Part shown: positions 1-6,271 of the stretch, piece by piece
Position numbering within the stretch: position 1 is the first letter of the stretch
Layout of the letters: every line of letters begins with the position of its first letter
NCBI GenBank assembly: GCA_007132255.1
Contig: SLOZ01000404.1
Coordinates: 1-6,271, forward strand
Reading direction: 5' to 3'
DNA: 6,271 bases
Source of the DNA: Limnochordia bacterium
GTDB taxonomy: Bacteria; Bacillota; Limnochordia; Darwinibacteriales; B1SED10-159
The notes under the pieces: generated by a model
Told to the model about the DNA's origin: nothing
Databases searched by the model: none
The model's input: only the letters and a program-made list of their open reading frames with translations
Position numbers and translations under genes: made by a program

Positions 1-885
1 AAATTATTCGGGATCACGATGGTCGCTCTGCTATTGGCTGGATGCCTTGGAGGCGTTGGCAGCCCTGGCACCGGAACGGTGTCCCTGCGCTTAGGGGATT
101 CCAACGCCGAGCCCACTGAGAGCAGTTCCCTGGTGCTGCAGGCTGTAGAAGGCAGTGATGCGGATCCAGAAGACATCGCCGAACTGTGGATTACGTTCGA
201 AAGCATTGAAGTCAAGAAAAATGGTGGCTGGGAAACATTGGCCACTGTAGAATCAGAGAATCAAAAAGTTGACTTGATGAGCCTGCGTTTTCAACCGCTG
301 CTCATGGGTTCTAACCAGTCGGTCACCGCCGGCACCTATAGCGACGTGCGCTTAACGACGTCTGACGAAGATGAAGCCCACGAGGTCGTGCTTGTGGATA
401 GCTCGACACATGCACTGAAGATACCCAGCAATGAACTGAAACCACAGGTTGCTGAGTTTGTCGTTCGTGAAGGTGCCGTGACACAATTGGTCATGGACGT
501 CAACCCCCACTATATCGTTGAGCGAGGCCAATCAGGCCAAGGTTACAACCTCAACCCGGTACAGGCTGTGCAGCTGCTGCACATGTCCGATCTTGCTGAA
601 GTCGAGTTTTCCTGGGAACTTCCGGAAAGCTATGATTCTGGCACCATCACACTCACGCTATTTGCCGCAGACGATAGTGGCATGGAAGATCCGCTGCTGA
701 GTTTGACATGGACTGAATGGACCGAAGACCTGGTACTGGCAGGAATGCGGCCAGGAGCCTACCAAGTCCAATTAGCGGTGGAGACTGGCGAAGAGGCTTC
801 GTTGGAAGCTTCGAAGGATTTCGCTGTTGCTGCCGACGAGACCAAAGATGTGGAGTTGGAACTCTTAACTGTCACCGACGAATAG
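1..885 (+). CDS. DUF4382 domain lipoprotein (5'-partial)
   Basis: This is a probable surface lipoprotein of unknown function. The first ATG in the frame is at 19, but it would leave only eight residues before the lipobox cysteine (LLAGC, Cys9 counted from that ATG). That is too short for a signal peptide. The frame stays open to the window edge and reads KLFGIT just before that Met, which fits a lipoprotein signal peptide, so the real start lies upstream and the gene is cut by the window. After a Gly/Ser/Thr linker, residues about 18-180 show the DUF4382 pattern: GTVSLRLGD, an ITFESIEVKKNGGWETL strand pair, VDLMSL, AGTYSDVRL, LKIPS and YNLNPV. Residues about 190-288 form a second, beta-rich, acidic segment that may be a separate sandwich domain. 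The protein is strongly acidic throughout. The DUF4382 family has no established biochemical role. The gene is convergent with the mannosidase operon and followed by a hairpin. The family call is from motif memory, not a search. Confidence 0.8.
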   Translation, partial: KLFGITMVALLLAGCLGGVGSPGTGTVSLRLGDSNAEPTESSSLVLQAVEGSDADPEDIAELWITFESIEVKKNGGWETLATVESENQKVDLMSLRFQPLLMGSNQSVTAGTYSDVRLTTSDEDEAHEVVLVDSSTHALKIPSNELKPQVAEFVVREGAVTQLVMDVNPHYIVERGQSGQGYNLNPVQAVQLLHMSDLAEVEFSWELPESYDSGTITLTLFAADDSGMEDPLLSLTWTEWTEDLVLAGMRPGAYQVQLAVETGEEASLEASKDFAVAADETKDVELELLTVTDE

Positions 886-935
886 ATAGCATCGTCGCAC
901 GGGATAGCGTCTTGCTTACCACCTTGCCCAGTTAG

Positions 936-969
936 AAAGCCGCCGCGGTAACAATACCGAGACGGCTTT
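936..969 (+). terminator. Terminator-like hairpin between convergent genes
   Basis: A 15-position stem pairs 936-950 with 955-969 around an ACAA loop. Thirteen of the 15 positions pair; the mismatches are C943/A962 and G945/A960. The outer arm is AAAGCCG against CGGCTTT, followed by TTTTCC on the + strand. It lies about 50 bases after the stop of the DUF4382 gene and about 60 bases after the stop of the mannosidase on the other strand. It could therefore end transcription from both sides. The T-tract is short in both directions (CTTTTCC on +, CTTTCTAAC on -), so its strength is uncertain. Confidence 0.7.
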
Positions 970-1032
970 TCCTTATCCGTTCATTTTTTGCTTAGCCGAG
1001 CCACAGAAGGTCTTGTCCAATGGCATCTGGCC

Positions 1033-4000
1033 TTACGCCAACCAAATACGCAGCGTGCGGACTTCATAGGGCTTTATGTTCAACGTCATCGGGCCATGAG
1101 AAATGGATCCTTCTGGCTCTTCCATGAGATTACACTCCTGCCATTGAGCCACAGGTAAATCGGATGTCAGGGTAATCTTGCCGCGCGCTCCACCGTATTC
1201 ATGGAAACGAACGATCATCTCCGGACCATCCTCGGCTTTTTTCACCGAATCGATCAAGACATGACCACCCTCCACCCCAACGGTGGAAAACTGCCTAGGT
1301 TCCGTGCGGCCGGCCACGGCCAGCAGCGGCTGGTTGAGTTTCCAGGCCTGCAGCACTGTATCTCCCTGCAGCCAATTGCCTTCGTGGGCCAGTAAGGAAT
1401 AGGTAAAAACATGCTCTCCTTGATCGGCTTGGTAGTCAGGGTGAATGGCAGACTTGATCAAACTTAGGCGCAGGACATTACCTTTTATGTCATAACCGTA
1501 TTTGCAGTCATTGAGCAGACTTACACCATAACCCTGTTCGGATAAATCAGCCCACTGATGACCCACCGTCTCGAAGCGAGCCCAATCCCAACTGGTGTTC
1601 CAATGTGTAGGGCGTTTCACATTGCCAAACTGGATATCGTAGGTAGCTTCCGAGGCCAGAATATCCACAGGAAACGCAACCTTCAACAGCTGCTGGCGCT
1701 GGTGCCAATCCACTTTGGTTCGGAAGTCCATGCGTCGCGTCGAACTGTAAAGCACCATATCCTGCTCAATGGTGGAGGCATCCCACTGCCAGCGAAATCG
1801 CATAATACAGCGCAGTGCATTGTGTTCCACCAGTTCCGCCGAAACCAGTCGGCGAACTTCTTCCATCTTCTCCTGATAAAACAGATCAATATCCCAAGCA
1901 TCATGGGCCATGGGTTTGTCTTCAAAGACCTGCAGAACATTGCCCCGCTGTTCCGGAGCCAAGACATCGCGCTCGTGCTGGCGATCATAGATCTGTGTCA
2001 ATTGGCCATTGGCATCCCAAGCGATGCTGTAGAACGGTGTATCGACACCACGGGAATGGATGGTGAATGGCCGTTCTTCACTTACGCGAGCACCGAGGAC
2101 AAAGGAAATCGTGGTGTATCCCAACGATGGTACATTATACACCAGCACCGACCAACTATCACCATCGGCGGCCGCCCGCAGAACATTTCCCTCCTGATCC
2201 TGCCAAGTGCCTTCTTCCATACCTGCCCGCAGGGGAACATCGACGAGGCCCTGGCGCAGGAAGGAACCAGAGTTAAAGATGGTATACGTAAAGGGGTCAT
2301 CTTCCACCACCAGCGACTGCAGGACGTCGCGCTGCAGTTCGTGCAGTTGGACTTGAACAGCGGCATAGTCCTCGAGTGTATCTTCATAAACCTCGCGGAT
2401 GGAGGAGCCGGGGATGATGTCGTGAAATTGGTGCAGCAGTACGGTCTGCCACGCCTTGTACAGAGGTTTTTGCGGATAGATTTCCCAATCATGGGCTTGT
2501 GCTGCGCGCAGAACTTCCAGCCATTCCTGGCGGCGCAGACCCAACTCTAATTTGCGGTTGCCGCGCTTAACTGCGGCTTGACTGGTATACGTACCACGAT
2601 GGTATTCCAAATACAGTTCACCATTCCAAGTGTGGACGTACTCTTGGCTGTCCGCCACGGTGGTGTGCAGACGGTCGAAGTATTCGCCAGCTCGTCCGGC
2701 CTGTACCTTAGGAATACCCGGCATATCTTGGAGCCGGCGGCGCATCTCTAACATATCGCGGTTCACGCCACCGCCACCATCGCCATAGCCGTAGGCCAGC
2801 AGCAATTCCTGATTGATGTTCTTATCGCGATAATTATCCCAAATCCCTTGGACAAAACGGGCGTTGGTACTGCCGTTATACGTATAGAAGTGTGCCGCAC
2901 CTTGATCCGGCGTGGTGATGAAATGCGTCAGAATTTCGGTGCCGTCGATTCCGCGCCACCAGAAGGTATCATTGGGCATCCGGTTATACTGGTTCCAGCT
3001 GATTTTTGTTGTCATGAAGGTATCGATCCCGGAGCGCTTCAAGACCTGAGGCAGCGCCCAGCTGTAGCCGAACACATCTGGCAGCCAGAGATAGCGGCAG
3101 TTGACGCCAAACTCCTTCTGCAGAAAACGCTTACCCTGCAGGATCTGGCGAACCAAAGACTCTCCGGAAATCACATTACAGTCCGCTTCGACCCACATCG
3201 CTCCGTCGGCTTCCCAACGCCCTTCCGCGATCCGCTCTTTCAGCTCTTGATACAGTTCCGGATAGTCACGTTTGACATACTGGTAGAGCTGTGGTTGGGT
3301 CTGCAGAAAGACATATTCAGGAAATAGTTCCATAAGCCGCAGGACTGTGGAAAAGGAGCGAGCACACTTCTCGCGTGTGTGGCTCAGACGCCAAAGCCAG
3401 GCCACATCAATGTGGGTATGGCCTATAGCGGTCACCGTCACATCGTTGTGTTTGGGCATGTCGTCCAAGCGGGCATGGATAGACTGCAGAGCCGTCTCCA
3501 CCGAACCATAAAAGCGGCTGCCTCCGGGCTGCGACCAATCCAGCTCAAGAAACGCAGCGTTGAGCGCCTGCAATAACTGGTGTCGCTCCGGTCGGTTCTC
3601 GGGCAGAACCTGCAGCGTCTCCCAGACAGCCAAAGCAGTGTAATAGAGATCATCCACCGCCGTGTCCAGCCAGCAGATTTCTGCTTGGTGCAACTGCATG
3701 TCTAAATCCTGCGGCCGTCCGCCCCCTTCGAGGCCCGACCACAAACGCACATGCAGACGGACGGTCTCGCCAATGGAACTAGGTTCAAAAAACACCTCGC
3801 GATGGTTTGAGTCCACACCCTGGTACGGACGACTGTTCACAAAGAGCAGCGACTCAAACCCGGAACAATTACCCGGTCCGGTTCGTCCAAAATCAAAGCG
3901 GCCCAGTACCCGACGCTGCCGCCAAGATTCCGGAATGGCTGCATCCATTTCTAACCAGATGTAGCGGTCGCGCCCTACCCAGCGCTGTCCGGCACTACAG

Positions 4001-4152
4001 GGCTCCCAGTCGTTATGGCGCGGCGGGTACGCTCCCGGTTCCTTCTGTGTATCTTCGCAAAAACGCAGTCCCGTTAGGGGCTGGGTATCCCGATAGCGAT
4101 AGGCTTCCAATTCATTAATGCGTGCCCGTAACTTGCTTTCGGTAAAAAACAT
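1033..4152 (-). CDS. Alpha-mannosidase, glycoside hydrolase family 38
   Basis: This is a class II alpha-mannosidase of 1039 residues, a usual length for the bacterial and cytosolic/vacuolar (Ams1/MAN2C1-like) branch of GH38. It is a retaining, metal-dependent enzyme that releases alpha-linked mannose. No signal peptide is visible, so it is probably cytosolic. Domains in order: an N-terminal beta-rich region (about 1-235); the GH38 catalytic domain (about 238-500), with metal ligands His247 and Asp249 in HTHIDVAWLW, the predicted nucleophile Asp359 in WLPDVFGYS, and a glycine-rich GYGDGGGG at 455-462; a middle helical domain with YHRGTYTSQ and the last metal ligand His577 in HQFHDIIPGSS; and C-terminal beta domains (about 625-1039). 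All key residues are present, so the enzyme looks active. I chose the ATG at 4152, which has GGAGGT 8 bases upstream. A TTG at 4155 is also possible and adds one residue. The start overlaps the stop of the upstream membrane protein gene as TGATG, so translation is probably coupled. The exact substrate (glycan fragments or small mannosides) cannot be read from the sequence. Confidence 0.96.
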   Translation of the reverse strand: MFFTESKLRARINELEAYRYRDTQPLTGLRFCEDTQKEPGAYPPRHNDWEPCSAGQRWVGRDRYIWLEMDAAIPESWRQRRVLGRFDFGRTGPGNCSGFESLLFVNSRPYQGVDSNHREVFFEPSSIGETVRLHVRLWSGLEGGGRPQDLDMQLHQAEICWLDTAVDDLYYTALAVWETLQVLPENRPERHQLLQALNAAFLELDWSQPGGSRFYGSVETALQSIHARLDDMPKHNDVTVTAIGHTHIDVAWLWRLSHTREKCARSFSTVLRLMELFPEYVFLQTQPQLYQYVKRDYPELYQELKERIAEGRWEADGAMWVEADCNVISGESLVRQILQGKRFLQKEFGVNCRYLWLPDVFGYSWALPQVLKRSGIDTFMTTKISWNQYNRMPNDTFWWRGIDGTEILTHFITTPDQGAAHFYTYNGSTNARFVQGIWDNYRDKNINQELLLAYGYGDGGGGVNRDMLEMRRRLQDMPGIPKVQAGRAGEYFDRLHTTVADSQEYVHTWNGELYLEYHRGTYTSQAAVKRGNRKLELGLRRQEWLEVLRAAQAHDWEIYPQKPLYKAWQTVLLHQFHDIIPGSSIREVYEDTLEDYAAVQVQLHELQRDVLQSLVVEDDPFTYTIFNSGSFLRQGLVDVPLRAGMEEGTWQDQEGNVLRAAADGDSWSVLVYNVPSLGYTTISFVLGARVSEERPFTIHSRGVDTPFYSIAWDANGQLTQIYDRQHERDVLAPEQRGNVLQVFEDKPMAHDAWDIDLFYQEKMEEVRRLVSAELVEHNALRCIMRFRWQWDASTIEQDMVLYSSTRRMDFRTKVDWHQRQQLLKVAFPVDILASEATYDIQFGNVKRPTHWNTSWDWARFETVGHQWADLSEQGYGVSLLNDCKYGYDIKGNVLRLSLIKSAIHPDYQADQGEHVFTYSLLAHEGNWLQGDTVLQAWKLNQPLLAVAGRTEPRQFSTVGVEGGHVLIDSVKKAEDGPEMIVRFHEYGGARGKITLTSDLPVAQWQECNLMEEPEGSISHGPMTLNIKPYEVRTLRIWLA

Positions 4153-5459
4153 CAAGTCAGACCTCCAGTGCTTCGCTCAAGATGAAGTTGCCGACCAGCA
4201 CCGGCCAACCTCTGCAGAGCCCGATCCAGCTGCGAAAGCGGCCGCTGCATTTCGGACTCCATTCCCGACAGCAGAACCTGTCTGTTCAAGTACAAGAGCT
4301 CGCCCAGTGCCCGATAATCCCGGCGCAGCAGGGTGTCGCGCAGCCGTTTGCGGAGTTCGTCAGCGAATGAATCCAACTGCTGCTTTTCATCTCGACGAAG
4401 CTTGTAGAGCTCTTCATCAAGAATGTCTGCCACGTTGGGAAACAACAGCTGCCGCAGCGACGGCTGCACTGGGGTCGGCAGTTCATTCTTCGCGTGTGCG
4501 GCTTTGACGAATTGTTCGAGATTAACCAAGGACCTGGACAACAGCTGCTTCTGGTCAAAGATCTTCCCTGTTTGTTCCAGTTTTTGCTGGACGTTATGCT
4601 GGGCCAGCTGCCCTTGATCACCCTTGAGAACAGCCTGCATACGTCGGAGAAACGGCTCGCCAGCCAAATTCGCCAGCACCCCGCCGGCAATAATCAGCGG
4701 CACGCCACTGACCAGCAGCCCAGCCACCTGCGCACCACCGGCAAACAACGCCACCCGCCCACCGGAACCTACCATATCCACACCCACGGCCCGAAGAGCC
4801 TCTTTGGGACTGAGTCTTCCCTGCGAAACCTCACCGCCATGCTTCCACAACGAGCGCAGGGCACTGACTGCCATGATCACAGGTATCACAGCGCCATAGC
4901 TGCCAACGGCGCGAGTGGTCTCCGCATTGTTCTCCGACCATCCATCGTCAGCCACAGCAATCGTCTCTTCGCCAGTGATGGCGAAATCTTCGCCCTGAAG
5001 GACCACTGCGTCTTCGGAGTACCAGACAGCTTCATTAACGCCCGGCAGTTCACCGGCAGCCGCCTCCAAACGTTCTGCCGGAATGGCCACGGCCTCACCG
5101 CTGCCTGCGTCTAGAGAAGCCGAGTCAGCCAGATGTTCTACGGCGGCTCTGGCCTGCTCACTGCCGCCCCACAACGAATAGAGACCGACCAAACTTACGG
5201 TACCCATACCCGCTAGCAGCAGTGGCTTTTTGTGCTGCCCCGTCCATTGGATCGGTGCATGAACCGTTTTGACCAATTGCTGACGCATAGTTGCAGAACG
5301 GGCCCAAAGAACGCGCAATCCAAACGCAGCGCCGATAACTAGCACGAGCACCAGCGCCACACCCCACCAACGCTGCATGGTGTAGGCTGTAACCAGCGAC
5401 GCTGTGACGGCGACGGCAGCTATCAAAGTCCACCATAGTTTCGTTGTCCACTGCTGCAT
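4152..5459 (-). CDS. Polytopic membrane protein of unknown function
   Basis: I do not recognise this 435-residue protein. Hydrophobic segments suggest membrane helices at about 8-26, 31-50, 79-97 and 187-204, and a hairpin or pair at about 236-267. The 51-78 loop is basic (R, K, H), while the 98-185 segment is strongly acidic. By the positive-inside rule, the N-terminus, the 51-78 loop and the C-terminal region are cytoplasmic and the acidic segment is outside. The 231-267 segment is rich in small residues and Gly (GSGGRVALFAGG, then a Gly-Val-Pro turn and AGGVLANLAG), as in closely packed membrane hairpins. Residues about 268-435 look fully alpha-helical and highly charged, with many Leu/Gln/Arg, possibly forming a coiled coil or helical bundle. 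I chose the ATG at 5459 because GAGGTG lies 7 bases upstream; a TTG at 5465 sits too close to that site. The gene is first in an operon with the GH38 mannosidase (TGATG overlap). No transport, enzymatic or sensor motif was seen. Confidence 0.85.
   Translation of the reverse strand: MQQWTTKLWWTLIAAVAVTASLVTAYTMQRWWGVALVLVLVIGAAFGLRVLWARSATMRQQLVKTVHAPIQWTGQHKKPLLLAGMGTVSLVGLYSLWGGSEQARAAVEHLADSASLDAGSGEAVAIPAERLEAAAGELPGVNEAVWYSEDAVVLQGEDFAITGEETIAVADDGWSENNAETTRAVGSYGAVIPVIMAVSALRSLWKHGGEVSQGRLSPKEALRAVGVDMVGSGGRVALFAGGAQVAGLLVSGVPLIIAGGVLANLAGEPFLRRMQAVLKGDQGQLAQHNVQQKLEQTGKIFDQKQLLSRSLVNLEQFVKAAHAKNELPTPVQPSLRQLLFPNVADILDEELYKLRRDEKQQLDSFADELRKRLRDTLLRRDYRALGELLYLNRQVLLSGMESEMQRPLSQLDRALQRLAGAGRQLHLERSTGGLT
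4161..4166 (-). promoter_or_regulatory. Ribosome binding site of the mannosidase gene
   Basis: GGAGGT on the - strand lies 8 bases before the ATG at 4152 and 5 bases before an in-frame TTG at 4155. The spacing favours the ATG. The site lies inside the end of the upstream membrane protein gene, so the mannosidase has its own strong site as well as the TGATG overlap. Confidence 0.85.
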
Positions 5460-5466
5460 GGGCAAT

Positions 5467-5472
5467 CACCTC
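5467..5472 (-). promoter_or_regulatory. Ribosome binding site of the membrane protein gene
   Basis: GAGGTG on the - strand lies 7 bases before the ATG at 5459. It is only one base from the alternative TTG at 5465, so it decides in favour of the ATG and a 435-residue product. Confidence 0.75.
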
Positions 5473-5527
5473 ACCACAATATTCGCCTTCAGCCAGGGAG
5501 TTCCTGTCTTCACGTCTGGTGGTCAGT

Positions 5528-5543
5528 TTTTGACTTTCTCTGA
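5528..5543 (+). repeat. TTTGACTTTCYCTGA direct repeat, upstream copy
   Basis: The 15-base element TTTGACTTTCTCTGA (5529-5543) recurs at 5628-5642 as TTTGACTTTCCCTGA, with one difference, 99 bases downstream on the same strand. This copy overlaps the CtsR-like box. No -10 hexamer follows it at a suitable distance, so it is not an obvious second promoter. Confidence 0.7.
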
Positions 5544-5545
5544 CC
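5529..5545 (-). promoter_or_regulatory. CtsR-box-like operator
   Basis: Read on the - strand, this is GGTCAGA-GAA-AGTCAAA. It matches the CtsR heat-shock repressor consensus (RGTCAAA, 3-base spacer with central A, RGTCAAA) at all defined positions except one, a G for A in the first heptad. CtsR is the class III heat-shock repressor of Bacillota and is known to control some small heat-shock protein genes as well as clp genes. The site lies about 100 bases upstream of the hsp20 promoter and in the leader of the membrane protein gene, so which gene it would control is unclear. It is a consensus match made by eye. Confidence 0.45.
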
Positions 5546-5568
5546 TAGAGTCTGCGAGGAAATAGAGC

Positions 5569-5580
5569 ATTATGCATAAT
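5569..5580. repeat. Perfect 12-bp palindrome ATTATGCATAAT
   Basis: This AT-rich perfect palindrome lies midway in the divergent intergenic region. On the - strand its CATAAT could serve as a poor -10 for the membrane protein operon, with TTGGTC (5599 to 5594) as the -35, but the 19-base spacing is long. It could also be a dimer binding site. A 12-bp palindrome can occur by chance in AT-rich promoter DNA. Confidence 0.4.
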
Positions 5581-5595
5581 CTTGCGGTATAGCGA

Positions 5596-5615
5596 CCAAA
5601 ATTGGACTATTTTGG
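5596..5615. repeat. Inverted repeat CCAAAAT-N6-ATTTTGG
   Basis: Perfect 7-base arms (5596-5602 and 5609-5615) flank a 6-base spacer. The repeat ends 13 bases before the -35 element of the hsp20 promoter. Its size and symmetry are those of an operator for a dimeric regulator. It is not the CIRCE/HrcA element. No T-tract follows, so it is not a terminator. The regulator is unknown. Confidence 0.5.
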
Positions 5616-5627
5616 CGTATAACAGAC

Positions 5628-5642
5628 TTTGACTTTCCCTGA
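5628..5642 (+). repeat. TTTGACTTTCYCTGA direct repeat, promoter copy
   Basis: This is the second copy of the 15-base element. It covers the -35 hexamer of the hsp20 promoter. Only one half of it (AGTCAAA on the - strand) matches the CtsR heptad; the other half has four mismatches. A protein bound here would sit directly over the -35 element. Confidence 0.7.
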
Positions 5643-5656
5643 TGTTTTAGTACAAT
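5629..5656 (+). promoter_or_regulatory. Sigma-A-type promoter of hsp20
   Basis: A -35 TTGACT (5629-5634) and a -10 TACAAT (5651-5656) are separated by 16 bases. Each hexamer differs from the consensus at one position. Transcription would begin near 5663, giving a leader of roughly 40 bases that contains the ribosome binding site. The -35 lies inside the repeated TTTGACTTTCCCTGA element, which suggests repression by a protein bound there, although a vegetative-type promoter is seen. Confidence 0.8.
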
Positions 5657-5691
5657 AGGAATTGAGGAACAACAATTAACGATCCTTTAAC

Positions 5692-5697
5692 GGAGGT
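5692..5697 (+). promoter_or_regulatory. Ribosome binding site of hsp20
   Basis: GGAGGT lies 7 bases before the ATG at 5705 and 10 bases before the second ATG at 5708. An in-frame GTG at 5696 overlaps the site itself and so cannot be its start. This favours 5705. Confidence 0.85.
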
Positions 5698-5704
5698 GGA
5701 GAGC

Positions 5705-6154
5705 ATGATGTTTCCTATTCGTCCGCAGCAGCGTCGAATGCGTGGTCTTCAGCGCGGTGACGATTGGCTGCCCATGATGCATTGGCCGCAGACGGCTGCC
5801 GAATTCTTCTCCGGTGGACCCAACTGGACGAGTGGCTTTAGCGTGGACATTCAAGAACAGGACAATGCATACGTTTTAGAGGCAGAAATCCCAGGTATCA
5901 GCAAAGACAATATTCATGTTGATGTGGAGAAGGATTACTTGACCATCAAAGTTCAGCAGGATGAAGCGACCGAGGAAAAAGACGATCGTTATATCCGCAG
6001 AGAGCGGCGCCAGAGTGCTTGCCAGCGCAGCTTCTATATTGGCGACATTAAAGCCGATGAGATCCAAGCCCAGTACGAAGATGGCATTCTGCGGATCCAC
6101 TTGCCCAAGCTGGATGAAACTGCTCAAACGCGGAGGGCCATCGACATTCAGTAG
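5705..6154 (+). CDS. Small heat-shock protein, Hsp20/alpha-crystallin family
   Basis: This is a 149-residue, ATP-independent holdase chaperone that binds unfolding proteins in the cytosol and usually works as a large oligomer. The N-terminal arm (about 1-43) is rich in Arg, Gln, Met and Trp. The alpha-crystallin domain (about 44-136) starts at FSVDIQEQDNAYVLEAEIPG and ends with AQYEDGILRIHLPK, the typical A-x-x-x-D-G-x-L signature. The C-terminal tail carries the I-x-I oligomerisation motif as Ile146-Asp-Ile148. The length is normal for bacterial Hsp20. A single cysteine (Cys106) lies within the domain. The start at 5705 is set by the GGAGGT 7 bases upstream; ATG 5708 would shorten the protein by one residue. 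The gene has its own sigma-A-like promoter with repeat and inverted-repeat elements around it, which fits stress control. It is divergent from the membrane protein/mannosidase operon and has no visible partner downstream. Confidence 0.96.
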   Translation: MMFPIRPQQRRMRGLQRGDDWLPMMHWPQTAAEFFSGGPNWTSGFSVDIQEQDNAYVLEAEIPGISKDNIHVDVEKDYLTIKVQQDEATEEKDDRYIRRERRQSACQRSFYIGDIKADEIQAQYEDGILRIHLPKLDETAQTRRAIDIQ

Positions 6155-6271
6155 CAATGACAGTCGGTTCAGGGCTGGCGTAATCGCACCGCCAACCAAA
6201 AACTCGCAGCCAGTGATCTCGCTGCAGACCTGGTGGTAGAGGTTGCCTACGGAACAACAAAAGCCCGGAAG
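6155..6271. other. Non-coding tail after hsp20
   Basis: No gene with a ribosome binding site is seen here. An 8-position stem with one mismatch (6173-6180 with 6190-6197, 9-base loop) is followed by AAAAACTCG rather than a T-tract, so it is not a standard terminator. The last bases, AAAAGCCCGG, look like the left arm of a terminator whose right arm would lie beyond the window; this last point is inference. Confidence 0.4.

Noticed and set aside
1558..2550. A 330-codon open frame on the + strand, opposite the mannosidase gene
   Set aside because: It lies wholly inside the GH38 coding region, whose protein has intact catalytic motifs. Its translation shows no recognisable domain, so it is a shadow of the real gene.
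4494..5114. A 206-codon open frame on the + strand, opposite the membrane protein gene
   Set aside because: It overlaps the - strand gene that has a good ribosome binding site, coherent membrane segments and operon placement. The + strand product looks like random composition.
5602..5623. Possible extra + strand promoter TTGGAC ... TATAAC
   Set aside because: The hexamers are only about 10 bases apart, too close for sigma-A.
6173..6197. Hairpin after hsp20 as an intrinsic terminator
   Set aside because: The stem is followed by an A-rich stretch rather than T residues on the + strand, and no T-tract follows it on the - strand.
5876..6199. An open frame of 107 codons on the - strand across hsp20
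   Set aside because: It is antisense to a clear alpha-crystallin domain protein and has no ribosome binding site or domain.

Overview
The window holds four protein-coding genes with good support, and all of its sequence is accounted for. The strong GGAGGT-type ribosome binding sites, the sigma-A-like promoter and a CtsR-like heat-shock operator point to a bacterium of the Bacillota (Firmicutes) with a moderate-to-high GC genome. That assignment is an inference from signals; no rRNA or marker gene is present.

Layout: (1) positions 1-885, + strand: the 3' part of a gene for a DUF4382-type lipoprotein, probably anchored on the cell surface. Its true start lies before the window. (2) 886-1032: a short convergent intergenic region with a terminator-like hairpin at 936-969. 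(3) 1033-5459, - strand: a two-gene operon. The first gene (5459 to 4152) encodes a 435-residue polytopic membrane protein that I do not recognise. The second (4152 to 1033) encodes a large cytosolic family GH38 alpha-mannosidase. Their stop and start codons overlap in a TGATG, so they are probably translationally coupled. (4) 5460-5704: a divergent intergenic region with a clear promoter for the next gene, a repeated TTTGACTTTCYCTGA element, a CtsR-box-like site, a 20-bp inverted repeat and a 12-bp palindrome. (5) 5705-6154, + strand: a complete small heat-shock protein of the Hsp20/alpha-crystallin family. (6) 6155-6271: a non-coding tail, possibly running into a terminator beyond the window.

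The Hsp20 gene appears to be a stand-alone stress gene with its own regulated promoter. The mannosidase would trim alpha-mannosides inside the cell, and the membrane protein coupled to it is the least understood part of the window. I see no phage, IS element, CRISPR array, tRNA or rRNA, and nothing that makes a convincing new multi-gene system. The items most worth a second look are the unknown membrane protein coupled to the mannosidase and the operator-like architecture upstream of hsp20.
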